The notes below the pieces were generated by a model, which saw nothing but the letters and a program-made list of their open reading frames with translations, ran no database searches and was not told where the DNA came from. A program made the translations under genes and the position numbers. From the NCBI GenBank assembly GCA_907163345.1, contig CAJQUN010000007.1, forward strand, positions 3,045,206 to 3,109,205: DNA of 64,000 nt, given 5' to 3'. Of the stretch, positions 11,376-24,200 are shown piece by piece (within the stretch, counting starts at the first letter, position 1; each line of letters starts with the position of its first letter). The DNA comes from Haberlea rhodopensis (Eukaryota > Streptophyta > Magnoliopsida > Lamiales > Gesneriaceae).

Positions 11376-12382
11376 TGTTAGGATCAGATATGAGCGTTTA
11401 GAGAAGGTGAATGAACACTCCGCCAAATTCAAATTTTTTCTTCAACGGATTGTTTTCATCTGGATTAGCAGATAAAATATATTTCATAATCAAATCTAAG
11501 CAGACCACTGTTTAAGTTAGTGCAGAAACGGTCTGTTTGAATTAGGAAGACCGATTTGATGGCTAAAACACGAAAGATTGCAGTAAGTAAATGAACAAGA
11601 TGTGTTTCTGGAAGTTCAAAGGCAATCCCTTCTATTTCTCTCATTCTTCCACTTAAGGAATGATTCACTAGAAGACTTTGAGTAATACAACAAGATGTAC
11701 AACCCTGATGCAGCTGGATTTACCTACTACTAGACTGAAACTCCTACCACTCAATCTGTTCAGACACAAGTCGTCTGACAGTTACAATGAATTCACTTTT
11801 CTTTCTTAGAACAATTACAAATGATATAGTGAAAGTTCTTCTAGCACAATTGATCCTAAATTGATCAGATAGTATAATGAAACGTGCTTTGAAATCTTTG
11901 AGCAGATTGACAAGATTGGCTCTTTGTGGATGATGATTCTACTTGAATAAATGCTTGATAATATGTTAATCGTCTCTTTGAGCATTTAAGTTGCATCATT
12001 ATATAGATGTCTTCGCCAACGTTTATATTTCATTTTCGTGCAATTCAGACATTTGGCAACTTTAGTATAGACTGCAGTCTTCTTTTTGGTCATTGAGTGA
12101 AGACTTTCTATTCTCGTCTGTTCTTTTGGCTTTTGCCAGACATGACCTGTTCTGTCTTTTTACTTAATGTAACTTCTATCAATAGCTGTAATAAGTCTCT
12201 TTCAACATTAAATGTACCATTAAATGCTTCAATATGATAGTATTAAGTTTGTCTAAGTCAGTTTGTCTGACTTTGACCAGTTTGTTTTTTCTTAGAGTTG
12301 GTCTACCTGCTTCGATCTGATCTGGTTTGTCGATCTGCTTCGATTTGATCTGTTTTTGTCATTTTAACATCTGGAACCAACA
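11376..12382 (-). mobile_element. Solo LTR, Sirevirus-like
   Basis: The block begins TGTTAGGATCAGATATGAG and ends GGAACCAACA, giving the TG...CA ends of an LTR, about 1007 bp. Flanks are AAATT and GAATT, a 4/5 target-site duplication. No second copy, primer-binding site or coding region adjoins it, so it looks like the product of LTR-LTR recombination. The start (GGATC...GAGAAGGTGAATGA) resembles the start of element E's LTRs (GGAATCGAAGAGGGGGTGAATGA), hence the Sirevirus-like assignment and minus orientation. Confidence 0.55.
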
Positions 12383-13040
12383 GAATTTATTCAAATTTCA
12401 TATCATATGTTTTTTTCGTTCATATATTTTAACTTAATTATATTGTTCATTATTAAATTTTGAATATTATAATAAAAAACATATTAAAAAAATAAATAAT
12501 AGACAATAGATTTGATCATAAAATATTAGGGAAGGTTGTATTGTTCGATTATCGAGTTGTATTAGTGATTTTTGTTCTTTGTTGAGCGATTTGATTGTCT
12601 TGGTATTAGACTTTTGGGTGTTGACTTGTTGTCAATTGGCATTTTCTTTTGTTTTTATTTATGTTCAAATAATATTTGTACCTATGAGTTTATGATAAAA
12701 AAATAATATGACCTTAAAACAAATATTTTTTTAGGATATAGAATTGAGCCACTGAAATTATTTTTGGTCAAATAACCCTATAATTATTAAAATTCATTAT
12801 ATTCAAATATATGCCTTTCGTTCCATTCCCTTCCTCTTTCTTCTATTTCCTTTTTCCTTCAATTTCAGTGGCTCAATTCTATATCCTTTTCGTTTTTCCT
12901 CCAATCTCAAGTGCACCAAACTTCATCATCACCCAAGCTTCAATTCCATCTTCCACCTTACCAAAATCTTTTGATTCTTCACCAAAAATGAAATTCAGAT
13001 ATGATATCTTCCAACCGCCGCAGCAAGATTAATAACAGCT
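12383..13040. other. Remnant DNA with a perfect 27-bp inverted repeat
   Basis: AT-rich DNA without a recognisable gene. Bases 12733-12759 and 12861-12887 are perfect inverse copies separated by 101 bp. A 73-codon ORF (12811-13032, hydrophobic, Pro/Ser-rich) begins in the spacer and matches no family I recognise. Confidence 0.5.
12733..12887. repeat. Perfect 27-bp inverted repeat, 101-bp spacer
   Basis: The left arm runs AGGATATAGAATTGAGCCAC to 12759. Its exact reverse complement occupies 12861-12887, ending CTCAATTCTATATCCT. Could be the ends of a very small MITE or a local fold-back duplication. Confidence 0.8.
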
Positions 13041-14267
13041 ACAGTGACCCACTTGCCGGAGGATTTGTGTTGTGCATTCGATCACCTAGCCGATCGGCCA
13101 ATGCATAGTTTGGTCGCCCCAATGCATTCCTCGGTCGCCCATTGCATTTTTTCGATCGACCAATGCTTTGTCTCGGTCTCCCATTGCATTTCCAATGCTT
13201 TGTCTCGGTCGCTCCAATGCATTTTCCCGAGACCAATCTCTAAGTAATGTGAGCATGCATAATGAATCAGTATATGGACTACTTATGTATTCTCCAATGA
13301 TTCGGCCACGTGATGAGAATGTCGATTCAGAAGCGACACTTGAAGCTTGTACCGCATAGACGTCTCTAGCCATTCTGGCTAAGATATGGAATAGTGCTTC
13401 ATTTACCTTCCACCATTGTAAGACGTCGAAACTGTCTTCCGTTATAAATTGATAATTCAGATAAATTTGCAACTCAATCGACGTACTAATAGAAGGTCAT
13501 TTTCCCTTCAGTTTTTTCCCTTAAGCAAATTGATGCCTCCGCATTTGGATTGAGCTCGAGGTTGTTCTTCAACAGCCCTTTGTTGCGACGATTCATTTGC
13601 TTATTGATTATAATACAATTGAAACATATTTTGGAGAGATTTCATTATAGACTTCTTTTGATCGTCAACAACATTCCCCAAAAAGTTAGCATAATATTTA
13701 AAAAATATTTCGAATGACTATAAACATTAACTAGGATCTAGTAATGTTGCGATACAGTGCATGTGTGGGATTCGTTCCCAATATTTTAGTTTTCATTGCA
13801 CTAACAAAGTATGCGATTCTTCATCATCTCTAAATTCTATAAACTTATCAAACATGTTAAATACTAAAGGAAGAAAATAAATAGAATTTGGATAAGTAAC
13901 ATCAGAGAAGCGTTCTGTCGCTTATTTGAAAGTACATAATAATGATACACAATTTTTAACAAATTCTCAATCCTTGTAGTCAAATAAATACTTTTATCGG
14001 TATCAGGCATTTGATATGAATTATAAAATGGAGTTAAAATATCTTTGTAAGGTAACATACCATTCAACATATTATACAACGAATTCCACCTGGTTTCTAT
14101 TGGTGATGGAAAAAGAAGATGTTTCAAACAATTATATAAACATAATTATTTCCAATCACGTTTAACACAACTCGTGTGTAACCATTTAGCACAATATTTC
14201 TCAATACATGATGAGTGATTGCCCTCATAACTAATTTTGACAGCCAAAATTCATGACATGCACATCT
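13040..14267 (-). pseudogene. hAT transposase, C-terminal half (left part of split element)
   Basis: Reading leftward from 14267, broken frames give RCACHEFWLSKLV, then ETRWNSLYNML near 14060, then the hATC dimerisation block: WWKVNEALFHILARMARDVY and VQASSVASESTFSSRGRII at ~13290-13420. This is the usual order in RICESLEEPER/DAYSLEEPER-like hAT transposases. The N-terminal half continues at 30629-32070 after removal of element A and one copy of its 5-bp target duplication; the histidine-cysteine motif HVRC/ACH is rejoined exactly at that point. Several stops and frameshifts show it was inactive. Confidence 0.75.
13080..13232. repeat. Short tandem repeat, ~21-bp unit (AATGCATT..TCGGTCGCCC)
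   Basis: About six or seven degenerate units of the form CCAATGCATT-CTCGGTCGCC follow each other. They lie just beyond the 3' end of the hAT dimerisation domain on the minus strand, so they are probably part of that transposon's subterminal repeats. ORFs on both strands here are repeat artefacts. Confidence 0.6.
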
Positions 14268-14640
14268 TGTTAGCATAAATGCCCTACAAGCCAATCGTTG
14301 GCCCAATGGGCTTTATATTAACCCTGGCCCAATTAGCTTATACAACTATAAATATGACATTTGTATCAGAAGAAAAACGACCTAATCACTCTCAATCAAT
14401 TCACGCTCTCTGAAAGTTCATACCAAACTAGCACTGGTGCTGAGCTTGTAGATCTGGTCAGGTTGATTGGACTAGAGGAACACCGCTATCATATTCACGA
14501 CGGTGAACGGTAATTCCATTTCGTGCATTTATTCGATTTATGCATGTTAATATATGAATCAGGCGCGATCCTCCGTCCCTGGGTCAGATCTGTTTATTCC
14601 GCTGCGTTTGGATCTGGCGCTGGGGTACGGAAACCCAACA
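14268..14640 (+). repeat. 5' LTR of element A (373 bp)
   Basis: TG...CA ends. It differs from the 3' LTR by two C/T substitutions and lacks a 9-bp stretch present near 30570. The initiator-tRNA binding site (TGGTATCAGAACC) starts at 14642. Confidence 0.93.
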
Positions 14641-15423
14641 GTGGTATCAGAACCAGGTTGCGCTTTGATTCATATATTCAATAATTAATTTTTATTAGAT
14701 CGTTTCCCATCGATTCTAATCGTGTCTTGAGTTTCAAAAATTTGGATTTCGGAAAACATAGAAAATTGGAATAAAATGAGTTTTAATCCGGACCCAAAAA
14801 CCGACCGGAAATTGTTTCCGGCCTCTCTCAGGCGCGCTAGACGGCGGCCATGGCGGAAGACGGCAGCACGAAACTGGTTCCTCGTCTGGACGGCCATGGT
14901 TTCTGCAATTGTTGCAGACGTAAACCAAGACCTCCATGGAAGACGATCAGTACAAAATCGCGACCTATAATCTGCATAAAATTCTGAATCGAGAAGCAAC
15001 GAAAATCGCAACCAATTTTCGGAAATTGTTTCCGGAAACCTGTGACTGCCACCGCGTGTTGGTTGCATCGGGAAGCCGTCGGCGTGAAGGCTGCGGCGAG
15101 AGGAGGCGGCGGCGGCGGCTGCTAGAGGGTGAGGGCTAGGGTTTCATCTTTATTGGAAGGGATGATGAATAGTAACCCTAGGGGCCTAAATGCAATTTTC
15201 AAAAATTTTAATTAAAAAATAAAAAATAAAAATAGTTTTATTAAATCCGAAAATTTGGTATTTTGGGTTGAATTTGATTTTCTAAATTTGGATCCAAATT
15301 GTTTGGAGTCCATAAATTATTTAGGTCATTTTAGATGTTTTATCCGGATATTATTTTTGAAATAATAAATCATACTACTTAATTTATTAAAAATGTGATT
15401 TTTAATTTATTAAGTGTAAAATG

Positions 15424-15728
15424 GAGATTTTACATTCAGTTGAAAATTTAATTAATTAAAAATTGAATGAAAATGTTTCATTTAATTTGTTAATTTTATT
15501 TTTGACTAATATTATGATTTGAGGTAAAATAGTGATTTTACCAATTAATTGATAATTTAATTAATTAAAAATTAAATGAAAGTGTTTCATTTAGTTTGTT
15601 AATTTTATTTCGATTAATATGATTTAAAGATAAAATAGAGATTTTACCAATTAATTGAAATTTAATTAATTAGAAATTAAATAAAATGGTTTTATTTAAT
15701 TTGTTAATTTTATTTTCAATTAATGATG
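15424..15728 (+). repeat. Tandem repeat, ~107-bp unit, three copies, in element A leader
   Basis: Units start at about 15424, 15533 and 15640. Each carries GATTTTAC, then AATTTAATTAATTA, TTTCAT/TTTTAT, TTTGTTAATTTTATTT and TGATT/AATAT motifs. The third is shorter. No ORF. It lies between the primer-binding site and the gag remnant, the untranslated leader of the retroelement. Confidence 0.75.
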
Positions 15729-17039
15729 CGATTAGTGGGAAACGATAGAATAAATTAATTATTGTGCTCTAATTACATGTGATGTAATTAGTACAATTAC
15801 ATATGATGTAATTGTTTAGTTTAATGTTTAATTACATAAGTTGTGATTGCATGATGGATGATTACGGGCCTTGACCAATATGTTTAGGTGAATGTTTAGG
15901 TTTTTTATTGTTTCATTATTATTGTGTTTTTGGTTATCGGGCCTGCGAGCCTGCTCTCTCTATTTTCTGATGTATCCCACCCCGGATTTGTATCCCCATT
16001 CTCCTGTTTGCACGATTTAAATGTAAAATCATTAGAATTAGTGGGAGATCGAGATTGAAGATGGAGCACCAAGAATCAAGACATGTGTAATGGAGGCAAA
16101 ATGTAATAAGATTGCATTGCATACCTACATCACCTTAGACAGACTTGTGATCCACGTATGGCTCACGTGGATCAATTAGGAAAAGGCCGTAATCGTCCAT
16201 ATTTATTTTTATTATGCATGTGATGTATGATAAATGTTTGTTTGTATGTTTTATTAGTACATATGATTGCATGAATAAAACATAGTTGCATGAATCCGGC
16301 AAACAAACAAACAAGTACTTGATGAGATTTGAAAATTATTAAATCCCTCTTTTGAATATGATTCAAAAATTTTAATATCAAACTGTAAAGGGAGCTCAAA
16401 GGAGTTTGTTGTTTCATGTCTTCCATCAACAGTTAAGCCATGAGACGCTACTTGTGTCAGGTGTCTTGTCTCACCCTCGTGGGGGGCATCTGGCATGAGA
16501 AAGCTGTGTGTTTAACTGCCACTTAATTATGGATAGGGTTCTGTTAACCTTTAAGATTACTCACCCTCGTGGGGTCTTATTGGCGAACATTACCATCCAT
16601 GGGATGGGTTAGTTTGACGTGAGAAGGCATAATTGGCCTGCCTCCGTAGGGTTATGTCAATCACGAGACGAATATCTTGGGGGTTGCATATGATGCAATT
16701 GTGAGCTACCTTTAGTATCATGAGGTCGGCTGGACCCTCGCCCGGGGCTATCATGAGCTAGTTGGACTCCAAGCCCACTAAGAAAATACGATTTTCCGTT
16801 CATTTGTCATGAGGGTGACGAATTCGAAAAAATTTAGTGGGAGCATTCAATAACTAAAGTCCATAGTTTTTGAATTAATTAATAATCAAACGGTTTGCAT
16901 ATATTTTCTGTTTATTCTCAGTATTGTGATTGCCGTGAATCCGATTACATCAAATCTCGATATAAACAAATTAACCACTAGGATTGGCTATTAATTTTAA
17001 AATAATGGTTGCTTCTGAAAAGTTGCTATATACCTTTGG

Positions 17040-19784
17040 TGGGAGCCTCCTGTTGAAGTGTCTCCTGGTTCGTCTCATGAAGAGATTGCCACACTTGAGA
17101 AGTGATGGGATGATGATCTCTAGACTAGGTGTTATATGACAGCATCAATGTCACCAATGAGATTCAACACAGATATGAGAAATTCGTTCACATTGCTGAT
17201 ATTTTCCAACACCTACAAATGTTGTTTGGTGAACGGACGCGATTACTGAGACTCGCAATTTCAAAAGAGCTTTTTCATTTCACATGCGAGATGGGGCTTC
17301 GGTTTATGAGCATGGTGTAAGAAAAATATCTCTTGTTGAGAAATTAGAAAAGCTCAATGTGGCAAATCCTCATTAACTGGCTATAGATTTGATCTTATAG
17401 TCCAAATGTTGGAAACTCATGAGTCCTTGATTCAAAAGGAGAAACGTGTTCTTCTTGTCAAATCTTCTATCAATGGTAAGAAGAGTTCAAGGATAAAGAA
17501 GAGGAAGGGAAATGGTTCCCAACCTCAAAAGACGAAAAAAAGGATATAATAGCAACTAAGAAAAGAGAGGCATCTATGTTTTCACTGCTGGTCACTAGCG
17601 CAAAATTGTAAGGAATACCTAGACTAGAAGCGTTCTAGAAAGGATATGTTTTATATTAAAATTAAATGTTTCTATTGGTTCTACTTTTGGTATATGATGC
17701 CAGTTGTGTTCGCATCTTTGCAAAGAGTTGCATGTGTTGTGAAGAAGTAGAGAGCCCTAAGAATGTGAAATCTACCTGAGGCTAAGCATTGTAGCAAGAG
17801 TTGTTGCAAAGGCTGTTTTGAAATATTTATTTAATATAAAATCTTGAACTGGTTAGGCACTGGTTTGAGCAATTATTTATTTGTTCTAGATTTAATCATG
17901 AACATTGTTCCTATTTTGATAGAGAATGATATTCTTTTAAATATGCGAATGTGATTTGCAGTATTTTTAAGAATGCGTGTTTTATTTAATCTGGTGAACT
18001 TATGAATGATTAGTATGATTATATTCAAAGAATATAAAAAGAATGATAACTTAAACCCAATATATATTTAGCATGTGCTGAATGTCCATTGAATTTGATT
18101 CATATGGACGTATGTGGAGCACTAAGTTTTAGTGCAAGATGATGTTGAGTTATCTTAAAGAGAATGTGACTCTCTCTGAGTAACTCTCTAAAGTTACATA
18201 TTTGTTGAATATAATTCATACCAATGCAGTGACCAAAACTCCATATACGATATGGACTGAAAAATAATCCAAATTTTTATTTTGAGATTGTTCTGCTTAT
18301 GTGAAGTATCCAGTGGGAGATGAGTTGGATAGTTGATCCATCTTATGTTATTTTGTGGAAATTATATTATCAATTGCAGGCAAAGAGTTTGTTTCGCAAG
18401 TGCAATCTTTCTAGAGAAAATGTTTCTATTAGAAAGGATGACAAAATAATATAACTTGAAAGGGTTCAAGAACCACAAACCACTAGAAAAGTGAAAACGG
18501 TGAAATTAATCACAACCTTTGATTTACACACACCAAGGAGATTTGAAAATGTTTTAAGAGCTCCTGATAGAATGAATCTACTCCTTGAAAGTAGTCAAGA
18601 AATAGACCATGGATATGATCCTTGGACTTTCAAGGAGGCGATGTCAGATATTGATTCGAGACATTGGCACGATGCCATGAAATCTGAAATGGACTCCATG
18701 TACTCCAATAATGTATGGGCCTTAGTAGACCATCTTTGGGAATTGTTCCCATTGGCTGCATGGATTTACAAGTGAAAGCTTGGAGTGGATGGGAAGGTAG
18801 TGACCTTCAAAGCTTGACTGGTGAGAAACAGTTATTCTCATAGGCAAAGAGTTGTTTATGAGAAAAATTTTCATCGGTTATGATGCTATAGTCTATTTAG
18901 ATTTTATTAGTTATATCTTTATATTATTAATATGAGATATGAGTAATGGATGTGAACACAATATTTCTCAGTGGTGGCATTGAGGTAGAAATGTAGCAGC
19001 CAAATGTGTTTACAACTTCTTGTAGTGAGAAAAATGTTTTCAAACTCCAGAGGTCCATTTATGGGCCTAAGAAGGCATCTCGAAGTTTGAACTTCCGTTT
19101 TTGTAACATCATCAAAGTGTTTGTTTTTGTTAAAATCCGGAAGTGGCATGTGTGTGCAAAAGGGTTAGTAGGAGCATGGTTACATTTGTGATGCTTTAAG
19201 TCGATTATATCATGCTCATTGTGAATGGTATTGGATTAATCAATTAAAGCATGATTATCTACTAATTTCTCCATGTAAGATTGAGAGAAGCGTCATAAGT
19301 GCTTATCATAAGGATCTATAGGGATAGATCTAAAGGATGCTTGAGATCTCTCAATCTACGTACATAAACACTGTGCTAAAAGGGTTTAGCATAGAATAGT
19401 CGAAAAATGAGTTACTTCATAATATGTCATAGTATTCATCTCTGGAGTCAATGTGTCTTAAGATTGATGAGGAGAGAGAAAAGATGACATTGGTACCTTA
19501 TATTTCTACTTTTAATAGCATACTGTATGCTATGGTATGTACTTGGCCTGATCTATGTTCTTAGAGTAATGGGCAGACATCAAACAGATCCCGGTGAAGG
19601 TCACTGGAAAACTGTGAAAATAATCCTCAAGTTCTTATGAAGAACTTATGATATGTTCATGGTTTTTGGATCTGTAAGTGGAGAAATAAAAGTTGAAGGC
19701 TAAGCTGATGCTAGTTTTTAATTTGGATGTAGATGATACCATATCGATGTTCGGATTTGTATTTAAGCTCAGTGATGGTGATGT
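17040..19784 (+). pseudogene. Degenerate gag-pol of element A (part before B)
   Basis: Recognisable scraps, all in broken frames: a gag block near 17130-17320; a damaged zinc knuckle near 17570-17610 (CFHCWSLAQNC, histidine lost); integrase traces NLIHMDVCGA near 18095 and KTPYTIW near 18240. Reverse-transcriptase starts follow at 18600-18760 (WHDAMKSEMDSMYSNNVWAL), with KLQRSIYGPKKASRSLN near 19035, and the start of RNase H by 19780. Most of the integrase is missing. The protein scraps resemble the same copia lineage group as element B. It cannot encode its own mobility. Confidence 0.75.
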
Positions 19785-21283
19785 TGTAAGTAACCCCATG
19801 AGCATACAGCGCAGCGGAATAAAATTTTGGGATTACAAACCAGCGATCTATACATAGGGATTCATATCGGATTAGAGAATTACAAGTGTCTTACCCTTGT
19901 AGCGTGTTTGAAGCCGAATCCACGGAGCTGCACGTCCTACGCCTTCTCCGAGTCACTAAGCAAAACTCGATTGGTTTTGCCTCAACGGTATCCACACGAT
20001 CAAATCGGGTGAAGGGATGGATTAATAACACGTTGCTAGACAAGTTATTAATCCGATACACGAAGCTAACTCAATTCACAATCGAAGATCACCACCAAAA
20101 CAACAAGATCACTCCTCGGTTATCAAGAAACCGAGAGCTCCTCTTGAAGTCGGCGGCCGTGAGCTATCTAGCTTGTGTAGGGTTTTGTGTTTTTGATATG
20201 AAAATTGTCTTACAATAAAACACCATGCAATCATATTAAATATGATTAATTAAAGGCTTTCTTAAAGCTTCATGGGCTTAAGCCCATGATTTAATTAATC
20301 CTTATGATTATTAATTAAGACTCCTCTTAATTATTTAATTCATCCCATGAATTTAATTTCCCTTCTCGATTTAATCTTTTGTGCGACCCGATAGGATCTC
20401 GCAATGTTGGCAGTGACATAAAATCTCATTTTATGTCGCAAGCATCGAGCGGTATCTAGCAACACATCGATGCTACCCAAATTACGAGAATGTCAATGAC
20501 TCGACATAACCTTTAGAACTTGTGATAAAATTAATCATGTAACTTAATCCCTTTGTCCTTTGTGTTTAGATTGAACACGAGTCATGGAATAGTCATACTC
20601 GTATATTCAATCTCTATTTCTTGATCCCCAAGTAGAACTAGAATAAACGAATAAGCTCGATATCTCATATCGACTCATTCGAGCATGGCCATGCATTTTA
20701 GTTCTCACTTGATCAAGGGCCAAACACATCTCCTGTTATATAGGAGGGACAAATCCTATCTCGATCAGTCAACATCCCTCTACATAATTCGTAGTGTATC
20801 CAATAGTCGCCTTTATAGTATACCCTGTTACGGGTAACGTTTGACGATATCAAGATACATAACTCCTTATGTTGGGATCTCTGATGATCACAAGTCGTAA
20901 GGATTACATACATTATTATCACTATGAGAATTGCATATGACGATCATATAACTATCCATGTTGCATTCTCATGGTGGGTCTGTTCAGTACACCGTTCTCT
21001 AACATGTACCCATATGTTGATTTGATATCTCATATCAATGAACAATTCATCGATCAACATATACTAGTCTCTACGTATTATCATTATCCCTTTCATGATA
21101 ATACTTGACTAGGAACTTCTTTAAGAATAATACAATATTATTCTAAGGACATTAACATATATATTAATTCACAATGCACAGTTAAAAGAATAATATATAA
21201 TAATGAATTGCCATTCATAAATCCATAAACATTGTATGTCTTAAACAATCATCTAATGACTTGTCTTAGGGCATATCCCAACA
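19785..21283 (-). repeat. 3' LTR of element B (1499 bp)
   Basis: On the plus strand it runs from TGTAAGTAACCCC to GGGCATATCCCAACA. Compared line by line with the other LTR it shows substitutions near 20116, 20992 and 21040 and a missing CAC near 19931. ORFs inside it (for example 19886-20218) are LTR artefacts. Confidence 0.95.
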
Positions 21284-21298
21284 AATCTCCCACTTGCA

Positions 21299-24200
21299 CT
21301 AAGACCACTCAGACATATACCTAATGCCTAGAGATCTAGTATGACGATCATGCTTCTGCTGTGACAGCGGCTTCGTCAATGGGTCAGATACATTATCATC
21401 TGTTGGTACTTTGCATATTTTAACATCTCCCCTTTCAACGATTTCTCGAATGAAATGGAAACGCCTAAGTATGTGCTTGGATCTTTGGTGAGATCTTGGT
21501 TCCTTAGCCAATGCGATCGCTCCATTTTTGTCACAATAGAGTTCTATCGGATCTTTAATGCTAGGCACCACTCCCAGTTCAGAAATGAACTTCCTCATCC
21601 AAACAGCTTCCTTTGCTGCATCCGAGGCAGCAATATACTCAGCTTCCGTTGTAGAATCGGCTACTGTTTCTTGCTTTGAACTCTTCCAGCTCACAGCACC
21701 CCCATTTAGGCAATACACATATCCAGATTGCGATCGAAAATCATCTTTGTCGGTTTGGAAGCTAGCATCAGTGTAACCCATTACATTGAGCTCTTCCTCA
21801 CCTCCATAAATCAAGAATGTATCCTTAGTCCTTCTCAAGTACTTCAGGATGTTCTTGACAGCAATCCAGTGACCTTCACCTGGATCAACTTGATATCTGC
21901 TCGTCATGCTCAAAGCATACGATACATCGGGACGAGTACATATCATGGCATACATGATAGATCCAATAGCTGACGCGTATGGAATCTTACTCATGCGTTG
22001 TCTCTCATCTGGTGTTGAAGGACACTGTTCCTTCGAGAGATAAATACCATGTGTCATAGGCACGAATCCTTTCTTGGATTCTTGCATGCTAAACCTTTTA
22101 AGCACTTTGTCTATGTATGTACTTTGACTTAGACCAAGAAGCCTTCTCGATCTATCTCTATAGATCTTGATTCCTAATACATAGGTGGCTTCTCCTAAGT
22201 CTTTCATCGAAAAGCAATTCCCTAGCCAAATCTTTACAGATTGCAAGGCAGGGATATCATTTCCAATAAGAAGTATGTCATCTACATACAACACTAGGAA
22301 AATGATTATGCTCCCACTGACCTTCTTGTAGACACAAGGTTCATCTTCATTTTTGATAAAACCAAACTCTTTGATTGCATCATCAAAACGAAGATTCCAA
22401 CTCCGAGAAGCTTGCTTCAATCCATAAATGGATCGTTGTAGCTTGCATATCTTTCCAGCATCCTTTGGATCGACAAAACCCTCAGGCTGTGTCATGTACA
22501 CATCCTCGAGCAGATTTCCATTAAGGAAAGCTGTTTTGACATCCATCTGCCAGATTTCATAATCATGAAATGCAGCTATTGCAAGTAAGATCCTTATGGA
22601 TTTAACCATGGCCACTGGTGAAAAGGTTTCATCATAGTCAATACCATGAATTTGTTTGAATCCTTTTGCAACCAGCCGACCTTTATAGGTTTGTACGTTA
22701 CCATCCATATCGGTCTTTTTCTTGAAAATCCATTTGCACCCTATGGGTCGTACCCCTTCAGGTGGATCAACCAAAGTCCATACTTGGTTTGCGTACATGG
22801 ATTCCATCTCAGATTTCATGGCCTCTTGCCATTTCTCAGAATCATTACCCATAATAGCTTGTTGATAAGATGACGGCTCATCCTCATCAATAAGTAGTAA
22901 GTCACCTTGTTGAGTCACAAGAAATCCATATCTCTGTGGCTCCCGGTGTTCTCTTACAGACCTACGCTGGGCTTGTGTCTCTTGAGCAGGTACTTCTTCC
23001 ACAACAGCTTGTGGTGCCTGCTCTGTTTCCATCTCAATCTCAGGTTCAGTGTTTTCTTGTGGTTGAACTTCACTAAGTTCTATTTTTCTCCCACTGGTTT
23101 TTCTAGAAATAAATTCTCTTTCAAGAAATACACCAGTCCGAGCAACAACTACTTTGTTCTCGGTGGGATAATAGAAATAGTACCCTTTCGTTTCCTTAGG
23201 ATACCCCACAAATAAACACTTATCAGATTTGGGTCCAAGTTTGTTAGTGGCGTGACGTCTAACGAAAGCCTCACAACCCCAAATCTTCATAAAAGACATA
23301 CTAGGACGCTTCCCAGTCCATATCTCATATGGTGTCTTTTCCACTGATTTAGATGGAACACGGTTCAGTAAGAAAATTGCTGTTTCTAGAGCGTGTCCCC
23401 AAAATGATATCGGAAGATCTGCATGACTCATCACTGATCTAACCATGTCTAACAAGGTTCGATTTCTCCTCTCGGATACACCATTCCATTGTGGAGTATA
23501 CGGAGGAGTGAGTTGTGGGACTATCCCACACTCCTTTAGATAGTCATGAAACTCTTGGCTTAAGTATTCTCCTCCTCGATCTGATCGAAGGATTTTGATA
23601 CTTTTGCCAAGTTGGTTTTGTACTTCATTCTTGAAACCTTTGAACTTTTCAAAGGTTTCATGTTTATGTTTCATTAGGTACACATACCCATATCTACTGA
23701 GGTCATCAGTAAATGTAACGAAGTATTGAAAACCACCTCTAGCTTGCGTACTTATTGGTCCACATACATCACTATGTATTAGTCCCAATAAAACATTTGC
23801 CCTTTCAACATGTCCCTTGAAAGGGGCTTTAGTCATCTTGCCCATTAAACAAGATTCGCATGTTTCATATGATTCAAAATCAAATGAATCTAATACTCCA
23901 TCCTTATGAAGTTTAGATATGCGGTTCTCGTTTATGTGGCCCAAGCGACAGTGCCAGAGATAAGTCGGATTACAATCATTATTTTTAATCCTTTTAGTAT
24001 TTATGTTATAGATAGGCATATCAAGATTTAATACATAAAGACCATTCACCATTTGTGCACTAGCATAAAACATATCATTTAAATAAATAGAACAACAATT
24101 GTCCTTTATTATAAATGAAAAACCATACTTGTCTAAACAAGAAATAGAAATAATGTTTTTAGTAATTGAAGGCACAAAATAACAGTCTTTTAAAATCAAC

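Noticed and set aside
14685..15139. Several overlapping 60-127-codon ORFs on both strands
   Set aside because: They fall in the untranslated leader of element A where a GC-rich patch lacks stops by chance; no gag similarity.
19827..20922. ORFs repeated exactly at 27024-28122
   Set aside because: They are inside the two LTRs of element B; identical copies reflect LTR duplication, not a gene pair.
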